This document shows, piece by piece, positions 14,921 through 23,938 of a stretch of DNA of 37,897 nucleotides. The position numbers and the translations under genes were made by a program. The stretch comes from an uncultured Pelagibacteraceae bacterium. Its GTDB lineage: Bacteria; Pseudomonadota; Alphaproteobacteria; Pelagibacterales; Pelagibacteraceae. The stretch is taken from NCBI GenBank assembly GCA_902563075.1, contig CACEWC010000009.1, positions 1-37,897 of the forward strand, given 5' to 3'. The notes under the pieces were generated by a model. It was not told the DNA's origin and made no database searches. It saw nothing but the letters and a program-made list of their open reading frames with translations. Position 1 is the stretch's first letter, and every line of letters starts with the position of its first letter.

Positions 14921-16045
14921 TTATCTTTGATTTAATTGTAAAACTTTTCTGTGCTTGTTACCTTTGTAACTTGCAAGTGGTCTGATCAGTTTATTTGCAG
15001 CATGTTGCTCCATTATATGTGCCGACCAACCAGTTATTCTTGAAATAACGAATATTGGTGTAAAGAAATCTGTATCAAAACCCATTAAGTGATAAGTCGG
15101 TCCAGTAGGATAATCCACGTTTGGATGGATGTTTTTTCTCTCAATCATCACTTTTTCAACAATGTCGTAAATTTTTTCAAATTTTTTATCTTTTTTAATT
15201 TTTGCTACTTTAGCGAAATACTTTCTCATTGTAGGAACTCTTGAGTCTCCACTTTTGTAAACTCTATGGCCAAAACCCATAACAACCTCTTTGTTATCTA
15301 AGGCATCATTTATCCATTTAAGAGCGTTTTTAGGATCCTTAATTTTGTTCATCATATGCATTACTTCTTCATTAGCTCCTCCATGTAATGGACCTTTTAA
15401 ACTTGCTATTGCTCCAGTAATTGCCCCGTGAATATCAGACAAGCTGCTTGTAATAGTTCTTGCAGTAAAAGTTGAAACGTTAAAGCTATGCTCTGCATAT
15501 AGTATTAAAGACACATCAAAAGCTTTTACTATTTCTTTTTGAGGTATTTTTCCAAAACACATATAAAAAAAGTTTTCTGCCATATTTAAATTTTTTTTGG
15601 GTTTGATAATTTTTTTACCTTTTCTAATTCTGTAGAAGGCAGCTAATGCAGTAGGAGTTTTTGCAAGTATTCTAATCGCTTTTCTCATATTTGCTTCAGG
15701 AGAGGAATCAGTTGTTTCTTTATCTTCTAAGCCCATAATACTTACGGCTGTTCTAGCCACATCCATAGGATGAGATTTTTTAGGCATTTTTTTTATAACT
15801 GAGTATAAATCTTTAGATAATTCTCTATTATTTTTCTCTTCCTTTTCAAATTTTCTAAGCTGAATAGTATTTGGTAAATCTTTATTTAAAATAAGATAAG
15901 CTACTTCCTCAAATCTACAATATTCACAAAGATCTTGAGCAGCATAACCTCTATACGTTAGAGAGTTAATTTCAGGCATTACTTTTGAGACTTCTGTTTC
16001 GTCTACAACAATTCCTAATAAGCCTTTTTTAATATCATCACTCAT
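14921..16045 (-). CDS. prpC: 2-methylcitrate synthase (citrate synthase family)
   Basis: A 374-residue citrate-synthase-fold enzyme. The catalytic His regions are present: LKGPLHGGANEEVMHMM and MGFGHRVYKSGDSR, plus the later FTPIFVISRITGWSAHIMEQ segment. It is short like PrpC and type II citrate synthases. Next to prpD and prpB it should condense propionyl-CoA with oxaloacetate to 2-methylcitrate, the first step of the methylcitrate cycle; many such enzymes also make citrate. The ATG overlaps the prpB stop by 1 bp. It is the last gene of the prpDBC operon, and its stop abuts that of nrdB. Confidence 0.9.
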   Translation of the reverse strand: MSDDIKKGLLGIVVDETEVSKVMPEINSLTYRGYAAQDLCEYCRFEEVAYLILNKDLPNTIQLRKFEKEEKNNRELSKDLYSVIKKMPKKSHPMDVARTAVSIMGLEDKETTDSSPEANMRKAIRILAKTPTALAAFYRIRKGKKIIKPKKNLNMAENFFYMCFGKIPQKEIVKAFDVSLILYAEHSFNVSTFTARTITSSLSDIHGAITGAIASLKGPLHGGANEEVMHMMNKIKDPKNALKWINDALDNKEVVMGFGHRVYKSGDSRVPTMRKYFAKVAKIKKDKKFEKIYDIVEKVMIERKNIHPNVDYPTGPTYHLMGFDTDFFTPIFVISRITGWSAHIMEQHAANKLIRPLASYKGNKHRKVLQLNQR

Positions 16046-16941
16046 TATTCGTGACCATCGGTGTTAAAGTTATAAATTTTTTCATCTAAACTATTATATT
16101 TCTCGTAATCCACAAGATCATATAAACGTTTTCTAGTTTGCATTTTATCAATAATGTTGTTTTGGTGTCCATTCGCATAAATGTCCCTCAAACCATCCTC
16201 AACGTTTTTCATTGCTAACCTTTGAGTTGTAACAGGATAAATAACGATGTTGTAACCCAGTTCTTCTAATTGTTTATAATTTAATAATTTAGTTTTTCCA
16301 AATTCAGTCATATTGGCTAACAAATAACACGATAATTCTTTTCTGACTTTTTCAAAATCCTTTTCATCATGAAGCGCCTCAGGAAAAATAATTTCTGCTC
16401 CCGCATCGATATAAGCCTTACATCTCTCGATCATCTTATCAATTCCCTCTACACTTTTTGCATCGGATCTTGCAATAATCTTAAAATTTTCATCTTTTTT
16501 TGCAGAAACGCATTCTTTGATTTTTTTCACCATTGCATCTGTGGATATCAATTCTTTATTATCTAGGTGTCCACATCTTTTTCTTTCAATTTGATCTTCT
16601 AAATGAACTCCAGTAATTCCAAACTCTTCAAAAGTTTCTACAGTTTCTTTACATGATTTAAATCCTGTATCTATATCTACAATTGTAGGAAGATTTGTAA
16701 CTCTAGAAATTAAGTATGACCGCGTACTAACATCCTGCAGTGTGGTTAATCCAATATCAGGAAATCCAAGATCATTTGCCATAACACCTCCTGAAACATA
16801 AACAGCATCATAACCAATCTCCTCAATTAATTTTGCTGTTAAAGGATTATAAGCACCAGGAACTCTTAGTATTTTTTTAGATTTTAATTTATCCGTAAAA
16901 TCTTTTCTTTTTTGTATTGGTTCTTTTTCGACAAAATGCAT
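16045..16941 (-). CDS. prpB: 2-methylisocitrate lyase
   Basis: A 298-residue TIM-barrel enzyme of the isocitrate lyase/PEP mutase superfamily. YVSGGVMANDLGFPDIG (about 48-64) and VDIDTGF (about 88-94) are the substrate and Mg regions. The catalytic cysteine is C123 in the KRCGH motif, preceded by HLEDQ. It splits 2-methylisocitrate into pyruvate and succinate, the final step of the methylcitrate cycle. The length matches PrpB and is much shorter than true isocitrate lyase. It overlaps prpD and prpC by 1 bp at each side (TAATG junctions), so the three are translationally coupled. Confidence 0.93.
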   Translation of the reverse strand: MHFVEKEPIQKRKDFTDKLKSKKILRVPGAYNPLTAKLIEEIGYDAVYVSGGVMANDLGFPDIGLTTLQDVSTRSYLISRVTNLPTIVDIDTGFKSCKETVETFEEFGITGVHLEDQIERKRCGHLDNKELISTDAMVKKIKECVSAKKDENFKIIARSDAKSVEGIDKMIERCKAYIDAGAEIIFPEALHDEKDFEKVRKELSCYLLANMTEFGKTKLLNYKQLEELGYNIVIYPVTTQRLAMKNVEDGLRDIYANGHQNNIIDKMQTRKRLYDLVDYEKYNSLDEKIYNFNTDGHE

Positions 16942-18443
16942 TAAAAAATTCCTTTTTTTAAATTTCGTTTAATTTTGCTCTTTTTAACAACAATATTCAA
17001 TCTATCTAATTGACCTGACTTTAGTTTTCTTAAGTTTTGCACAGCTTTTAAAAATCTTTCAATTTCTTTTTTATCTAAAATATTCTCGGTAAGTGTTAAA
17101 AATTTGTTTATATAATTTTTTCTCCTGAATGGTCTTGAGCCATAAGGATGAGCATCTGCAACTCCTTGTTCTTCGGTAATTTTTTTTCCATTTTTAAGGG
17201 TAATTATGACTTTTGCACCAAAAGCTTTTTTTCTGGGGTTTGGGTCATGATATCTTTTGGTCCATTTTTTATCCTCATGTGTTTTGATTGATCTCCATAT
17301 CTTAATTGTGCTTTTTCTTTTTGCCCTGGCTTTCGAATAAGATTTTACATGATGCCAACTGCCATCTTCTAAAGCTACAGCAAATATATACATTATTGAA
17401 TGATCTAACGTTTCTCTACTTGCATTTGGATCCATTTTTTGAGGATCGTTTGCACCTGTACCAATCACATAATGAGTATGATGACTGGTATAAATATCAA
17501 CTTTTCTTATTTGATTTAGATTAGATATTTTCTTTTTAAGTTTTTTTGCAAGATCAATTAATGCTTGAGATTGATATTCGGCAGAATATTCTTTTGTGTA
17601 AGTTTCAAGAATAGCTTTCTTAGTCTCGTTTTTTTTTGGAAGTGGAACTCTATATAACGCTTTTTTTCCATCCAAAATTCGTGCAATAACACTATCTTCA
17701 CCTTCATAAATTGGACTTGGAGCACCTTCACCACGCATAACTCTATCTACAGCCTCGATTGCAAGTTTACCGGCATGCGCTGGGGCATAAGCTTTCCAAC
17801 TAGAGATTTCACCTTTTCTAGACTGTCTTGTTGAAATAGTTGTATGTAGAGCTTGTTGAACAGCTTGATAGATTGTTTCTGTATTTAGTTTTAACATCGA
17901 TCCTATTCCAGCAGCAACACTTGGTCCTAAGTGAGCGATGTGGTCTACTTTATGTTTATGTAAACAAATTCCTTTAACTAAATTAACTTGCACTTCATAG
18001 GCAGTAATTATTCCTCTTAAAAGATCTAATCCGTTTTTTTTATTTTGTTGTGCAACACTTATAAGGGGAGGAATATTATCACCAGGATGACTGTAATCAG
18101 CAGCTAAAAATGTGTCATGAAAATCAAGTTCTCTTACAGCTGTTCCGTTGCTCCATGCTGCCCATTCACAATCAAATTTTAATTTATTATCAACTCCAAA
18201 TAATGTTGCACCATTTTTTCTTAAATGCTTCAGGGCCATCTCTCGGGATGAAATAACTGGACGTCTATTTAAAGAAGCTATAGCTACTGAAGCATTATCA
18301 ATAATTCTATTAATCACCATCTCTATCGCTTCTTTATCTAACTTTGCATTATCACTTGCAATCTCTGCGATTTTCCAAGCCAGCTGTTTTTTTTTGGGTA
18401 AGTGAACTTTAGACGGGAAAACTTTTACGTTATGTATGATCAA
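16941..18443 (-). CDS. prpD: 2-methylcitrate dehydratase (MmgE/PrpD family)
   Basis: A 500-residue MmgE/PrpD-family protein. It carries [27 protein letters not shown] (read as two blocks, about 95-120), the family signature region. Later [13 protein letters not shown] lies near the C terminus. It should dehydrate 2-methylcitrate toward 2-methylisocitrate, as part of prpDBC. Start: TTG at 18443, with a strong AGGAG five bases upstream; no ATG occurs before residue 40, and codons 2-3 are ATC ATA. It opens the operon. The closest upstream gap (18444-18494) must hold the promoter or lie within a longer transcript from the phosphatase gene. Confidence 0.92.
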   Translation of the reverse strand: MIIHNVKVFPSKVHLPKKKQLAWKIAEIASDNAKLDKEAIEMVINRIIDNASVAIASLNRRPVISSREMALKHLRKNGATLFGVDNKLKFDCEWAAWSNGTAVRELDFHDTFLAADYSHPGDNIPPLISVAQQNKKNGLDLLRGIITAYEVQVNLVKGICLHKHKVDHIAHLGPSVAAGIGSMLKLNTETIYQAVQQALHTTISTRQSRKGEISSWKAYAPAHAGKLAIEAVDRVMRGEGAPSPIYEGEDSVIARILDGKKALYRVPLPKKNETKKAILETYTKEYSAEYQSQALIDLAKKLKKKISNLNQIRKVDIYTSHHTHYVIGTGANDPQKMDPNASRETLDHSIMYIFAVALEDGSWHHVKSYSKARAKRKSTIKIWRSIKTHEDKKWTKRYHDPNPRKKAFGAKVIITLKNGKKITEEQGVADAHPYGSRPFRRKNYINKFLTLTENILDKKEIERFLKAVQNLRKLKSGQLDRLNIVVKKSKIKRNLKKGIF

Positions 18444-18460
18444 AATAACTCCTAATTGAA

Positions 18461-18476
18461 AACTGTTCTAATAGTT
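18461..18476 (-). promoter_or_regulatory. Imperfect palindrome upstream of prpDBC, possible operator
   Basis: The 16-bp element at 18461-18476 (AACTGTTCTAATAGTT on the plus strand) is symmetrical at 12 of 16 positions and ends in AACT/AGTT arms. It lies between the phosphatase stop and the prpD Shine-Dalgarno. No regulator gene for it is nearby, and chance symmetry is not excluded. Confidence 0.25.
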
Positions 18477-18494
18477 AAAAAAAAATAATCAATA

Positions 18495-19178
18495 TTAAAG
18501 ATATTTTGTTACAATTTTTTCAATACCAATGAAGTCTTTTATTAAGTGATTATGGTAAATTTCACTTGTATTTTTTTCCGTATAACCATCCTCAAGTAAA
18601 ATAACTGGAATTCCAGCAGCTTTTGCGGCGTTAGCATCTGTTTCACTATCGCCAATCATTAAAGTTTTTTTAAGATCCCCATCTAAAATTTCAACTACAG
18701 ACGTTAAGTGTCTTGGATCAGGTTTACAATAATCAAATGTATTGTGACCTGCTACATATTCAAAAAAATCATAAATTCCAATTTTTTTTAAAAGATCAAT
18801 TGCTAGATGTTCTTGTTTATTTGTGCAAACACCCATTGAAATTTTTTTTTCTTTTGACCATATTAAAAAATCTTTAACTCCATCAATTAATTTACTTTCA
18901 TTTACAATATTATTTCCGTAATACTCTACAAATTCTTTGACCATTTCTTTTTTAATTTTTTCATCTTGGACTTTTCCAAATTCTTTTTTTGCCTGACCCC
19001 ATATAGATCGACCAAGCATTGCACCAGCGCCTTGACCCACCAAGTTTCTTATTTCCTCAGTAGACTTCGTTGGATATCCAAATTTACTCATAACATGATT
19101 GTGCGCCCTCATTAAGTCGGGAGCTGTATCCACTAAAGTGCCATCTAAATCAAAGAGAATTGTAAAAATTTGTTTCAT
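18495..19178 (-). CDS. gph: HAD-superfamily phosphatase, phosphoglycolate phosphatase-like
   Basis: A 227-residue HAD hydrolase. Motif I is FDLDGTLVDT (about 9-18), with the nucleophile and acid Asp pair. A helical cap follows with GQGAGAMLGRSIW near 48-60. Motif II is MGVCTNK near 115, the motif III Lys is in DYCKPDPRH near 150, and motif IV is MIGDSETDANAAKAAG near 175-190. Order and length fit Gph, which clears 2-phosphoglycolate, but HAD substrate range is broad and the name is provisional. It precedes prpDBC on the same strand by 51 bp and is divergent from the glmU-domain gene across 71 bp. Confidence 0.8.
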   Translation of the reverse strand: MKQIFTILFDLDGTLVDTAPDLMRAHNHVMSKFGYPTKSTEEIRNLVGQGAGAMLGRSIWGQAKKEFGKVQDEKIKKEMVKEFVEYYGNNIVNESKLIDGVKDFLIWSKEKKISMGVCTNKQEHLAIDLLKKIGIYDFFEYVAGHNTFDYCKPDPRHLTSVVEILDGDLKKTLMIGDSETDANAAKAAGIPVILLEDGYTEKNTSEIYHNHLIKDFIGIEKIVTKYL

Positions 19179-19249
19179 AATTAAAAGTATTTTTAAGAAA
19201 TATTTTGTGAATTAAGATAGATATATACTTAATGTAAGTAATTTTCTAT

Positions 19250-19873
19250 ATGAAACAATTGAATATAAATAAACTTCAAAATTCACTGAGAGTAAAGTTC
19301 TTAAAATCTAAAGTAAAAATGATTGCTCCAGAAACAATCTATTTTTCTAAAGACACAAAAATTGGAAAAAATGTGATTATAGAACCATATGTAGTTATTG
19401 GATTTAAAGTGAAGATTGGTAACAATGTTATTATTAAATCTTTCAGTCATTTAGAGAATTGTAAAATCGAAAATAAAGTTGAAATAGGTCCTTATGCACG
19501 AATAAGACCTGGTACCACTTTAAAGGAAGGGTCTAAAATTGGAAACTTTGTTGAAATTAAAAAAAGTACTCTTGGAAAAAAATCTAAGGTAAATCATTTA
19601 ACCTATATTGGTGACACTTTAATTGGTAAATCAGTTAACGTTGGAGCGGGGACAATTACGTGCAACTACGATGGAATAAAAAAATATAAAACTAGAATAA
19701 AAGATAATGTTTTTATTGGCTCTAACTCTTCTTTAGTAGCACCAATTACACTTGCAGAAAAAAGTATAGTTGGAGCGGGATCAGTTATTACCAGGAATGT
19801 GAGTAAAAAATCTCTAGCGCTAACTAGAAGCCAACAGATAGAGGTAAAAAATTATAAAAGAAAATCTAAATAA
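19250..19873 (+). CDS. Stand-alone GlmU acetyltransferase domain (left-handed beta-helix)
   Basis: A 207-residue protein that aligns from end to end with the C-terminal half of GlmU, starting at the linker before the beta-helix. Hexapeptide repeats run from about residue 36. Catalytic landmarks are intact: ARIRPG (83-88), FVEIKK (100-105), the base H116 in NHLTYIGD, and [13 protein letters not shown] (130-142). It should acetylate glucosamine-1-phosphate with acetyl-CoA. The N-terminal pyrophosphorylase half of GlmU is absent: the gene has its own ATG, and upstream is only the short promoter gap and the divergent phosphatase gene. It sits 2 bp before glmS, keeping the classical glmU-glmS order. 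The missing uridylyl-transfer step must be coded elsewhere. Confidence 0.88.
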   Translation: MKQLNINKLQNSLRVKFLKSKVKMIAPETIYFSKDTKIGKNVIIEPYVVIGFKVKIGNNVIIKSFSHLENCKIENKVEIGPYARIRPGTTLKEGSKIGNFVEIKKSTLGKKSKVNHLTYIGDTLIGKSVNVGAGTITCNYDGIKKYKTRIKDNVFIGSNSSLVAPITLAEKSIVGAGSVITRNVSKKSLALTRSQQIEVKNYKRKSK

Positions 19874-19875
19874 TT

Positions 19876-21696
19876 ATGTGTGGGATTATTGGAATAAATA
19901 GTAATAGACCTGTTTCATCAACAATTATCAGCTCTTTAAAAAAATTAGAATACAGAGGATATGACTCAGCAGGTATAGCAACGCTTTCAAACAATGGAAT
20001 CAATGAGGTAAAATCTGAGGGAAGAGTTGATAATCTTGAAAATAATCTATTAGTTCAAAAAATGGAAGGAACCATTGGTATAGGACATGTTCGTTGGGCT
20101 ACACATGGATTGCCAAATAGTATTAATGCCCATCCTCACTCTTCACAAAATGTTTCTGTAGTTCATAATGGAATAATTGAAAATTCTACATTGTTAAAAA
20201 AATTTTTGGTAAGCAATGGTCATAAATTTAAGTCACAAACTGATACTGAAGTAATCGTACATTTGATTACAGAAAATTTAAAAACAGAAAATATTGTTAA
20301 TTCAATTAAAAAAACCCTCAAATCTCTTCATGGTAGTTTTGCGCTAGGTATAATATTTAAAGATCAACCTGATTTGATTGTTGGTGCAAGAAGAGGATCT
20401 CCATTAGCCGTGGGGTATGGTCCAAATGAAAATTATTTAGGTTCAGATTCATATGCTCTGAAGGCGATGACAAATAAGATTACTTATCTTAATGACGGTG
20501 AATTTTGTATTATAAAAAAAGATCACGTTGAATTTTTTAATGAGGATGGGGATAAGATAAATAAAAAAGTTTTAGAATTATCTCTAGAAGATGAAAAAAA
20601 TGACAAAGGTGATTACAAACATTTCATGGCTAAAGAAATAGAAGAACAACCGACAACATTAAAAAATGGAATTAATGAATATGTAGATACATTAAATAAT
20701 GATATTAATATTTATAATTTTCCTTGGAAAATGAATGAAATTTCCTCAGTTACTTTAATTGGTTGTGGAACAGCTTATCATTCTTGTCTACTTGCAAAAT
20801 ACTGGTTCGAAGAATTAACTTCATTAGATGTTAATGTAGATATTGCTTCAGAGTTTAGATATAGAAAAAATAGATTTAAGAAAGAGACTTTATATATATT
20901 TGTATCTCAATCTGGTGAAACTGCAGACACTTATGCAGCATTAGATTTGTGTAATCAAAATGATATGAAAACATGTGCTGTTGTAAATGTCATTGAGAGT
21001 TCTATTGCTAGAGACTCTAAATTTGTTTTACCAATTCATTGTGGGTCCGAGATAGGGGTTGCCTCTACCAAAGCCTTTTTGGGTCAAATCCTTATATTAT
21101 ACATTTTAGCTTTAAAACTAGGATTATTAAGAAAAGATTTAAAAAAAGAGTTATTCAACGAAAAACTTAAAGATCTTAAATCTCTTCCTAAATTAGCAGA
21201 AAAGACTTTATTAACCGATAATAAGATACAGGCAATATCTAATACCTTTAATGAGGTTAAAGGTTCAATGTTTTTAGGAAGAGGCTTTTCTTTTCCAATA
21301 GCATTAGAGGGTGCATTAAAATTAAAAGAACTATCTTATATCCATGCTGAAGGCTATCCAGCTGGGGAAATGAAACATGGACCACTAGCACTTATTGAGG
21401 AAGGGATGCCTGTTGTTGTATTAGCGCCGAGAGACAATTATTATAAAAAAACTATTTCTAATATGCAGGAAGTTATTGCAAGAGGAGCAAAAGTTTTATT
21501 AGTAACAAATAAAAGTAGTGATGAAGTAGTTTCAGAAAATATTTGGGAAAAAATAGAAGTTGAAAGTGCTAATGATGATCTTTTACCCTTTCTTTTAACA
21601 ATACCTTTACAAAAATTAGCTTATTATTCAGCTCTCAAAAAAGGATTTGATATAGATAAGCCTAGAAATTTAGCTAAATCAGTAACCGTTGAATAA
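19876..21696 (+). CDS. glmS: Glutamine--fructose-6-phosphate aminotransferase (isomerizing)
   Basis: A 606-residue two-part enzyme making glucosamine-6-phosphate from fructose-6-phosphate and glutamine. N-terminal class II glutaminase: Cys2 as nucleophile in MCGIIGINSN, RGYDSAG near 30-36, and HVRWATHG near 73-80. C-terminal: two SIS sugar-isomerase domains, the first with GCGTAYHS and VSQSGETADT, the second with LGRGFSFPIALEGALKLKE and HAEGYPAGEMKHGP, ending PRNLAKSVTVE as usual. The length is normal. It follows the GlmU acetyltransferase-domain gene by 2 bp, so two steps of UDP-GlcNAc synthesis are coupled. I see no glmS ribozyme or other leader structure, and there is no room for one. Confidence 0.96.
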   Translation: MCGIIGINSNRPVSSTIISSLKKLEYRGYDSAGIATLSNNGINEVKSEGRVDNLENNLLVQKMEGTIGIGHVRWATHGLPNSINAHPHSSQNVSVVHNGIIENSTLLKKFLVSNGHKFKSQTDTEVIVHLITENLKTENIVNSIKKTLKSLHGSFALGIIFKDQPDLIVGARRGSPLAVGYGPNENYLGSDSYALKAMTNKITYLNDGEFCIIKKDHVEFFNEDGDKINKKVLELSLEDEKNDKGDYKHFMAKEIEEQPTTLKNGINEYVDTLNNDINIYNFPWKMNEISSVTLIGCGTAYHSCLLAKYWFEELTSLDVNVDIASEFRYRKNRFKKETLYIFVSQSGETADTYAALDLCNQNDMKTCAVVNVIESSIARDSKFVLPIHCGSEIGVASTKAFLGQILILYILALKLGLLRKDLKKELFNEKLKDLKSLPKLAEKTLLTDNKIQAISNTFNEVKGSMFLGRGFSFPIALEGALKLKELSYIHAEGYPAGEMKHGPLALIEEGMPVVVLAPRDNYYKKTISNMQEVIARGAKVLLVTNKSSDEVVSENIWEKIEVESANDDLLPFLLTIPLQKLAYYSALKKGFDIDKPRNLAKSVTVE

Positions 21697-21731
21697 TAGA
21701 AAAACTCTGATACAACAATCTTGAGTTGAAT

Positions 21732-23111
21732 ATGAAAAATTGGAAAGTAAATAGCTGGAGAAAGTATCCTGTCAAACACATACCAACGTATGGTGATGAG
21801 AAGGAGCTTAATAGTGTTTTAAATAAATTAAAAACATTTCCACCACTTGTATTTGCAGGTGAGACAAGACATTTAAAAGATCAATTATCTAAGGTAGTTG
21901 ATGGAAAAGCTTTTTTATTGCAAGGCGGTGACTGTGCCGAAAGTTTTGCAGAATTTCATCCTGACAACATAAGAGATACTTTTAAAGTAATTCTTCAAAT
22001 GGCTTTGGTGATGACATACTCTGCGTCTTTACCTATTGTAAAACTTGGAAGGATTGCAGGACAATTTTCTAAACCAAGAAGTGCTCCAACAGAAAAACAA
22101 GGTGATGTAGAATTACCAAGTTATTTAGGTGATAACATTAATGCAATAGACTTTAACGAAAAAGCTAGAAGACCTGATCCAAAAAGAATGTACAAAGCAT
22201 ATTCTCAATCAGCTTCAACGCTTAATTTACTTAGAGCATTTTCAAAAGGTGGTTTTGCAGATTTGAACAAAGTTCATTTATGGAATTTAGATTACATTAA
22301 AAAAAGTCCTCAAGCGAAAAAATTTAAAGACCTAGAGGACAAAATTGCTGATGCACTAGCTTTTATGGAAGCATGTGGAATAACTTCAGACTTTAATAAT
22401 AGATTATACACTGTAAATTTCTGGACATCACATGAAGCGTTGCACTTACCCTTTGAGGAAAGTATGACTAGAGTAGACTCTACTACCGGTGAGTATCACG
22501 ATACATCTGCTCATTTTGTCTGGATTGGTGATAGAACAAGACAGTTAGATGGTGGACATGTTGAATTTTGTAGAGGAATAGAAAATCCTATTGGAATAAA
22601 GTGTGGTCCTACTTCTAAACCTGAGGAGATTGCAAAAATTTGTGAAGTATTAAATCCAAAAAATGAAAAAGGCAAAATAACTTTAATTTCAAGATTTGGT
22701 CATCAAAATGTAGAAAAGTTTTTACCAAAGTTAATAAGACGAATTAAAAAAGAAGGACTTAATGTTATTTGGTCATGCGATCCAATGCATGGGAATACAA
22801 TTGTATCAACTACTGGTTTTAAAACCAGACCATTTAACAATGTAGTTAATGAGGTCAAAAATGTTTTTGGTGTTCATCAGTCTGAGGGATCATATGCAGG
22901 TGGTTTACATGTAGAAATGACTGGCCAAGATGTGACAGAGTGTACAGGTGGAGCTAGAAAAATATCTGATGCTGATTTATCAAGTAGATATCATACTCAT
23001 TGTGATCCAAGATTGAATTCAGACCAGGCTTTAGAATTAGCCTTTTTAATTTCTGATGAGATTAAAAAGAATAGCAGCTATTCTAAAAATGCGATTCAAG
23101 CGGCATCTTAA
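21732..23111 (+). CDS. 3-deoxy-7-phosphoheptulonate synthase, class II (plant type)
   Basis: A 459-residue enzyme that joins PEP and erythrose-4-phosphate at the entry of the shikimate pathway. The ATG at 21732 (MKNWKVNSWRKYP) is preferred over the TTG two codons upstream. Class II landmarks: LLQGGDCAESFAEF near 75-90, with the metal-site Cys; GRIAGQFSKPRSAPTE near 115-130; and WSCDPMHGNT, FGVHQSEGSYAGGLHVEMTGQDVTEC split over about 345-405, which carry the His, Glu and Asp metal ligands. No sequence similarity to the class I AroF/G/H type. It follows glmS by 35 bp and may share its transcript. Confidence 0.93.
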   Translation: MKNWKVNSWRKYPVKHIPTYGDEKELNSVLNKLKTFPPLVFAGETRHLKDQLSKVVDGKAFLLQGGDCAESFAEFHPDNIRDTFKVILQMALVMTYSASLPIVKLGRIAGQFSKPRSAPTEKQGDVELPSYLGDNINAIDFNEKARRPDPKRMYKAYSQSASTLNLLRAFSKGGFADLNKVHLWNLDYIKKSPQAKKFKDLEDKIADALAFMEACGITSDFNNRLYTVNFWTSHEALHLPFEESMTRVDSTTGEYHDTSAHFVWIGDRTRQLDGGHVEFCRGIENPIGIKCGPTSKPEEIAKICEVLNPKNEKGKITLISRFGHQNVEKFLPKLIRRIKKEGLNVIWSCDPMHGNTIVSTTGFKTRPFNNVVNEVKNVFGVHQSEGSYAGGLHVEMTGQDVTECTGGARKISDADLSSRYHTHCDPRLNSDQALELAFLISDEIKKNSSYSKNAIQAAS

Positions 23112-23149
23112 GCTATTGCATAAAATTTTAAGATAGTTAGATATTTGTT

Positions 23150-23887
23150 ATGCTACCATCAGAAAAAGTAAAATTTATCTCTAATTGGATCAAAACATAC
23201 GTTGATCAAATGCCAAACAAGGCACAATCATTAGTCATTGGAATATCTGGTGGTATAGACTCATCTGTTTCAAGCACTCTGAGTGCGATGACAGGGATTA
23301 AAACCATTGTTTTAACAATGCCGATTAAACAAAAAGAAAATCAACATGATCTTAGTTTGAAGCATCAACAATGGTTGGTAAAAAATTTTAAAAATGTTGA
23401 AGCGCATACCTTAAGTTTAGATAAACTTTTTGAGACATTTTCAACAACCCTAAATAAATTTGATAATGAACATGGTTTTGCAAACTCAAGAGCTAGACTT
23501 AGAATGACTACTCTTTACCAAGTTGCAGCAGCAAATAAAGGTATTGTGGTTGGAACGGGAAATAAAGTAGAGGATTTTGGAGTAGGTTTTTATACAAAAT
23601 ATGGAGATGGTGGTGTTGATATATCTCCTATAGCAGATTGTAATAAAACTGAAGTTTGGGAACTTGGCAATGAATTAGGTATATTAAAAGAAATTATTGA
23701 TGCTCCACCAACTGACGGATTATGGGATGATGGAAGAACAGATGAAGGTCAGTTAGGATTCAATTACTCAGAACTTGAAGACGCAATGGGTAACCCAAAT
23801 TCGCCTCACAGAGAACAATACGAAAAAATTCGAAATCAAAACTTGCATAAAATGGAGCCAATTCCAGTTTGCAAGATTCCTAGTTAA
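23150..23887 (+). CDS. nadE: NAD synthase, ammonia-dependent short form
   Basis: A 245-residue NadE that amidates nicotinate adenine dinucleotide. The ATP-pyrophosphatase loop SGGIDSSVSS lies at about 34-43. RARLRMTTLYQVAA (about 114-127), GTGNKVEDFGVGFYTKYGDGG (in two blocks about 136-156) and the C-terminal PPTDGLW and DEGQLGF are normal family segments. There is no glutaminase (nitrilase) domain, so free ammonia or a partner supplies nitrogen. It is preceded by a 38-bp gap containing a 7-bp inverted repeat and followed by a 51-bp gap before cysS. Confidence 0.94.
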   Translation: MLPSEKVKFISNWIKTYVDQMPNKAQSLVIGISGGIDSSVSSTLSAMTGIKTIVLTMPIKQKENQHDLSLKHQQWLVKNFKNVEAHTLSLDKLFETFSTTLNKFDNEHGFANSRARLRMTTLYQVAAANKGIVVGTGNKVEDFGVGFYTKYGDGGVDISPIADCNKTEVWELGNELGILKEIIDAPPTDGLWDDGRTDEGQLGFNYSELEDAMGNPNSPHREQYEKIRNQNLHKMEPIPVCKIPS

Positions 23888-23938
23888 TCAATTAGATTAA
23901 CAAATCATTAAATAAGGTATATTTCTTATTCAGCTGAT

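Noticed and set aside
19840..19880. glmS ribozyme upstream of glmS
   Set aside because: Only 2 bp separate the two genes, so there is no space for the ribozyme, and it is not expected in this lineage.
23899..23930. AATAAG/CTTATT stem between nadE and cysS as a terminator
   Set aside because: Six AT-rich pairs with no U-run; expected often by chance in such AT-rich DNA.
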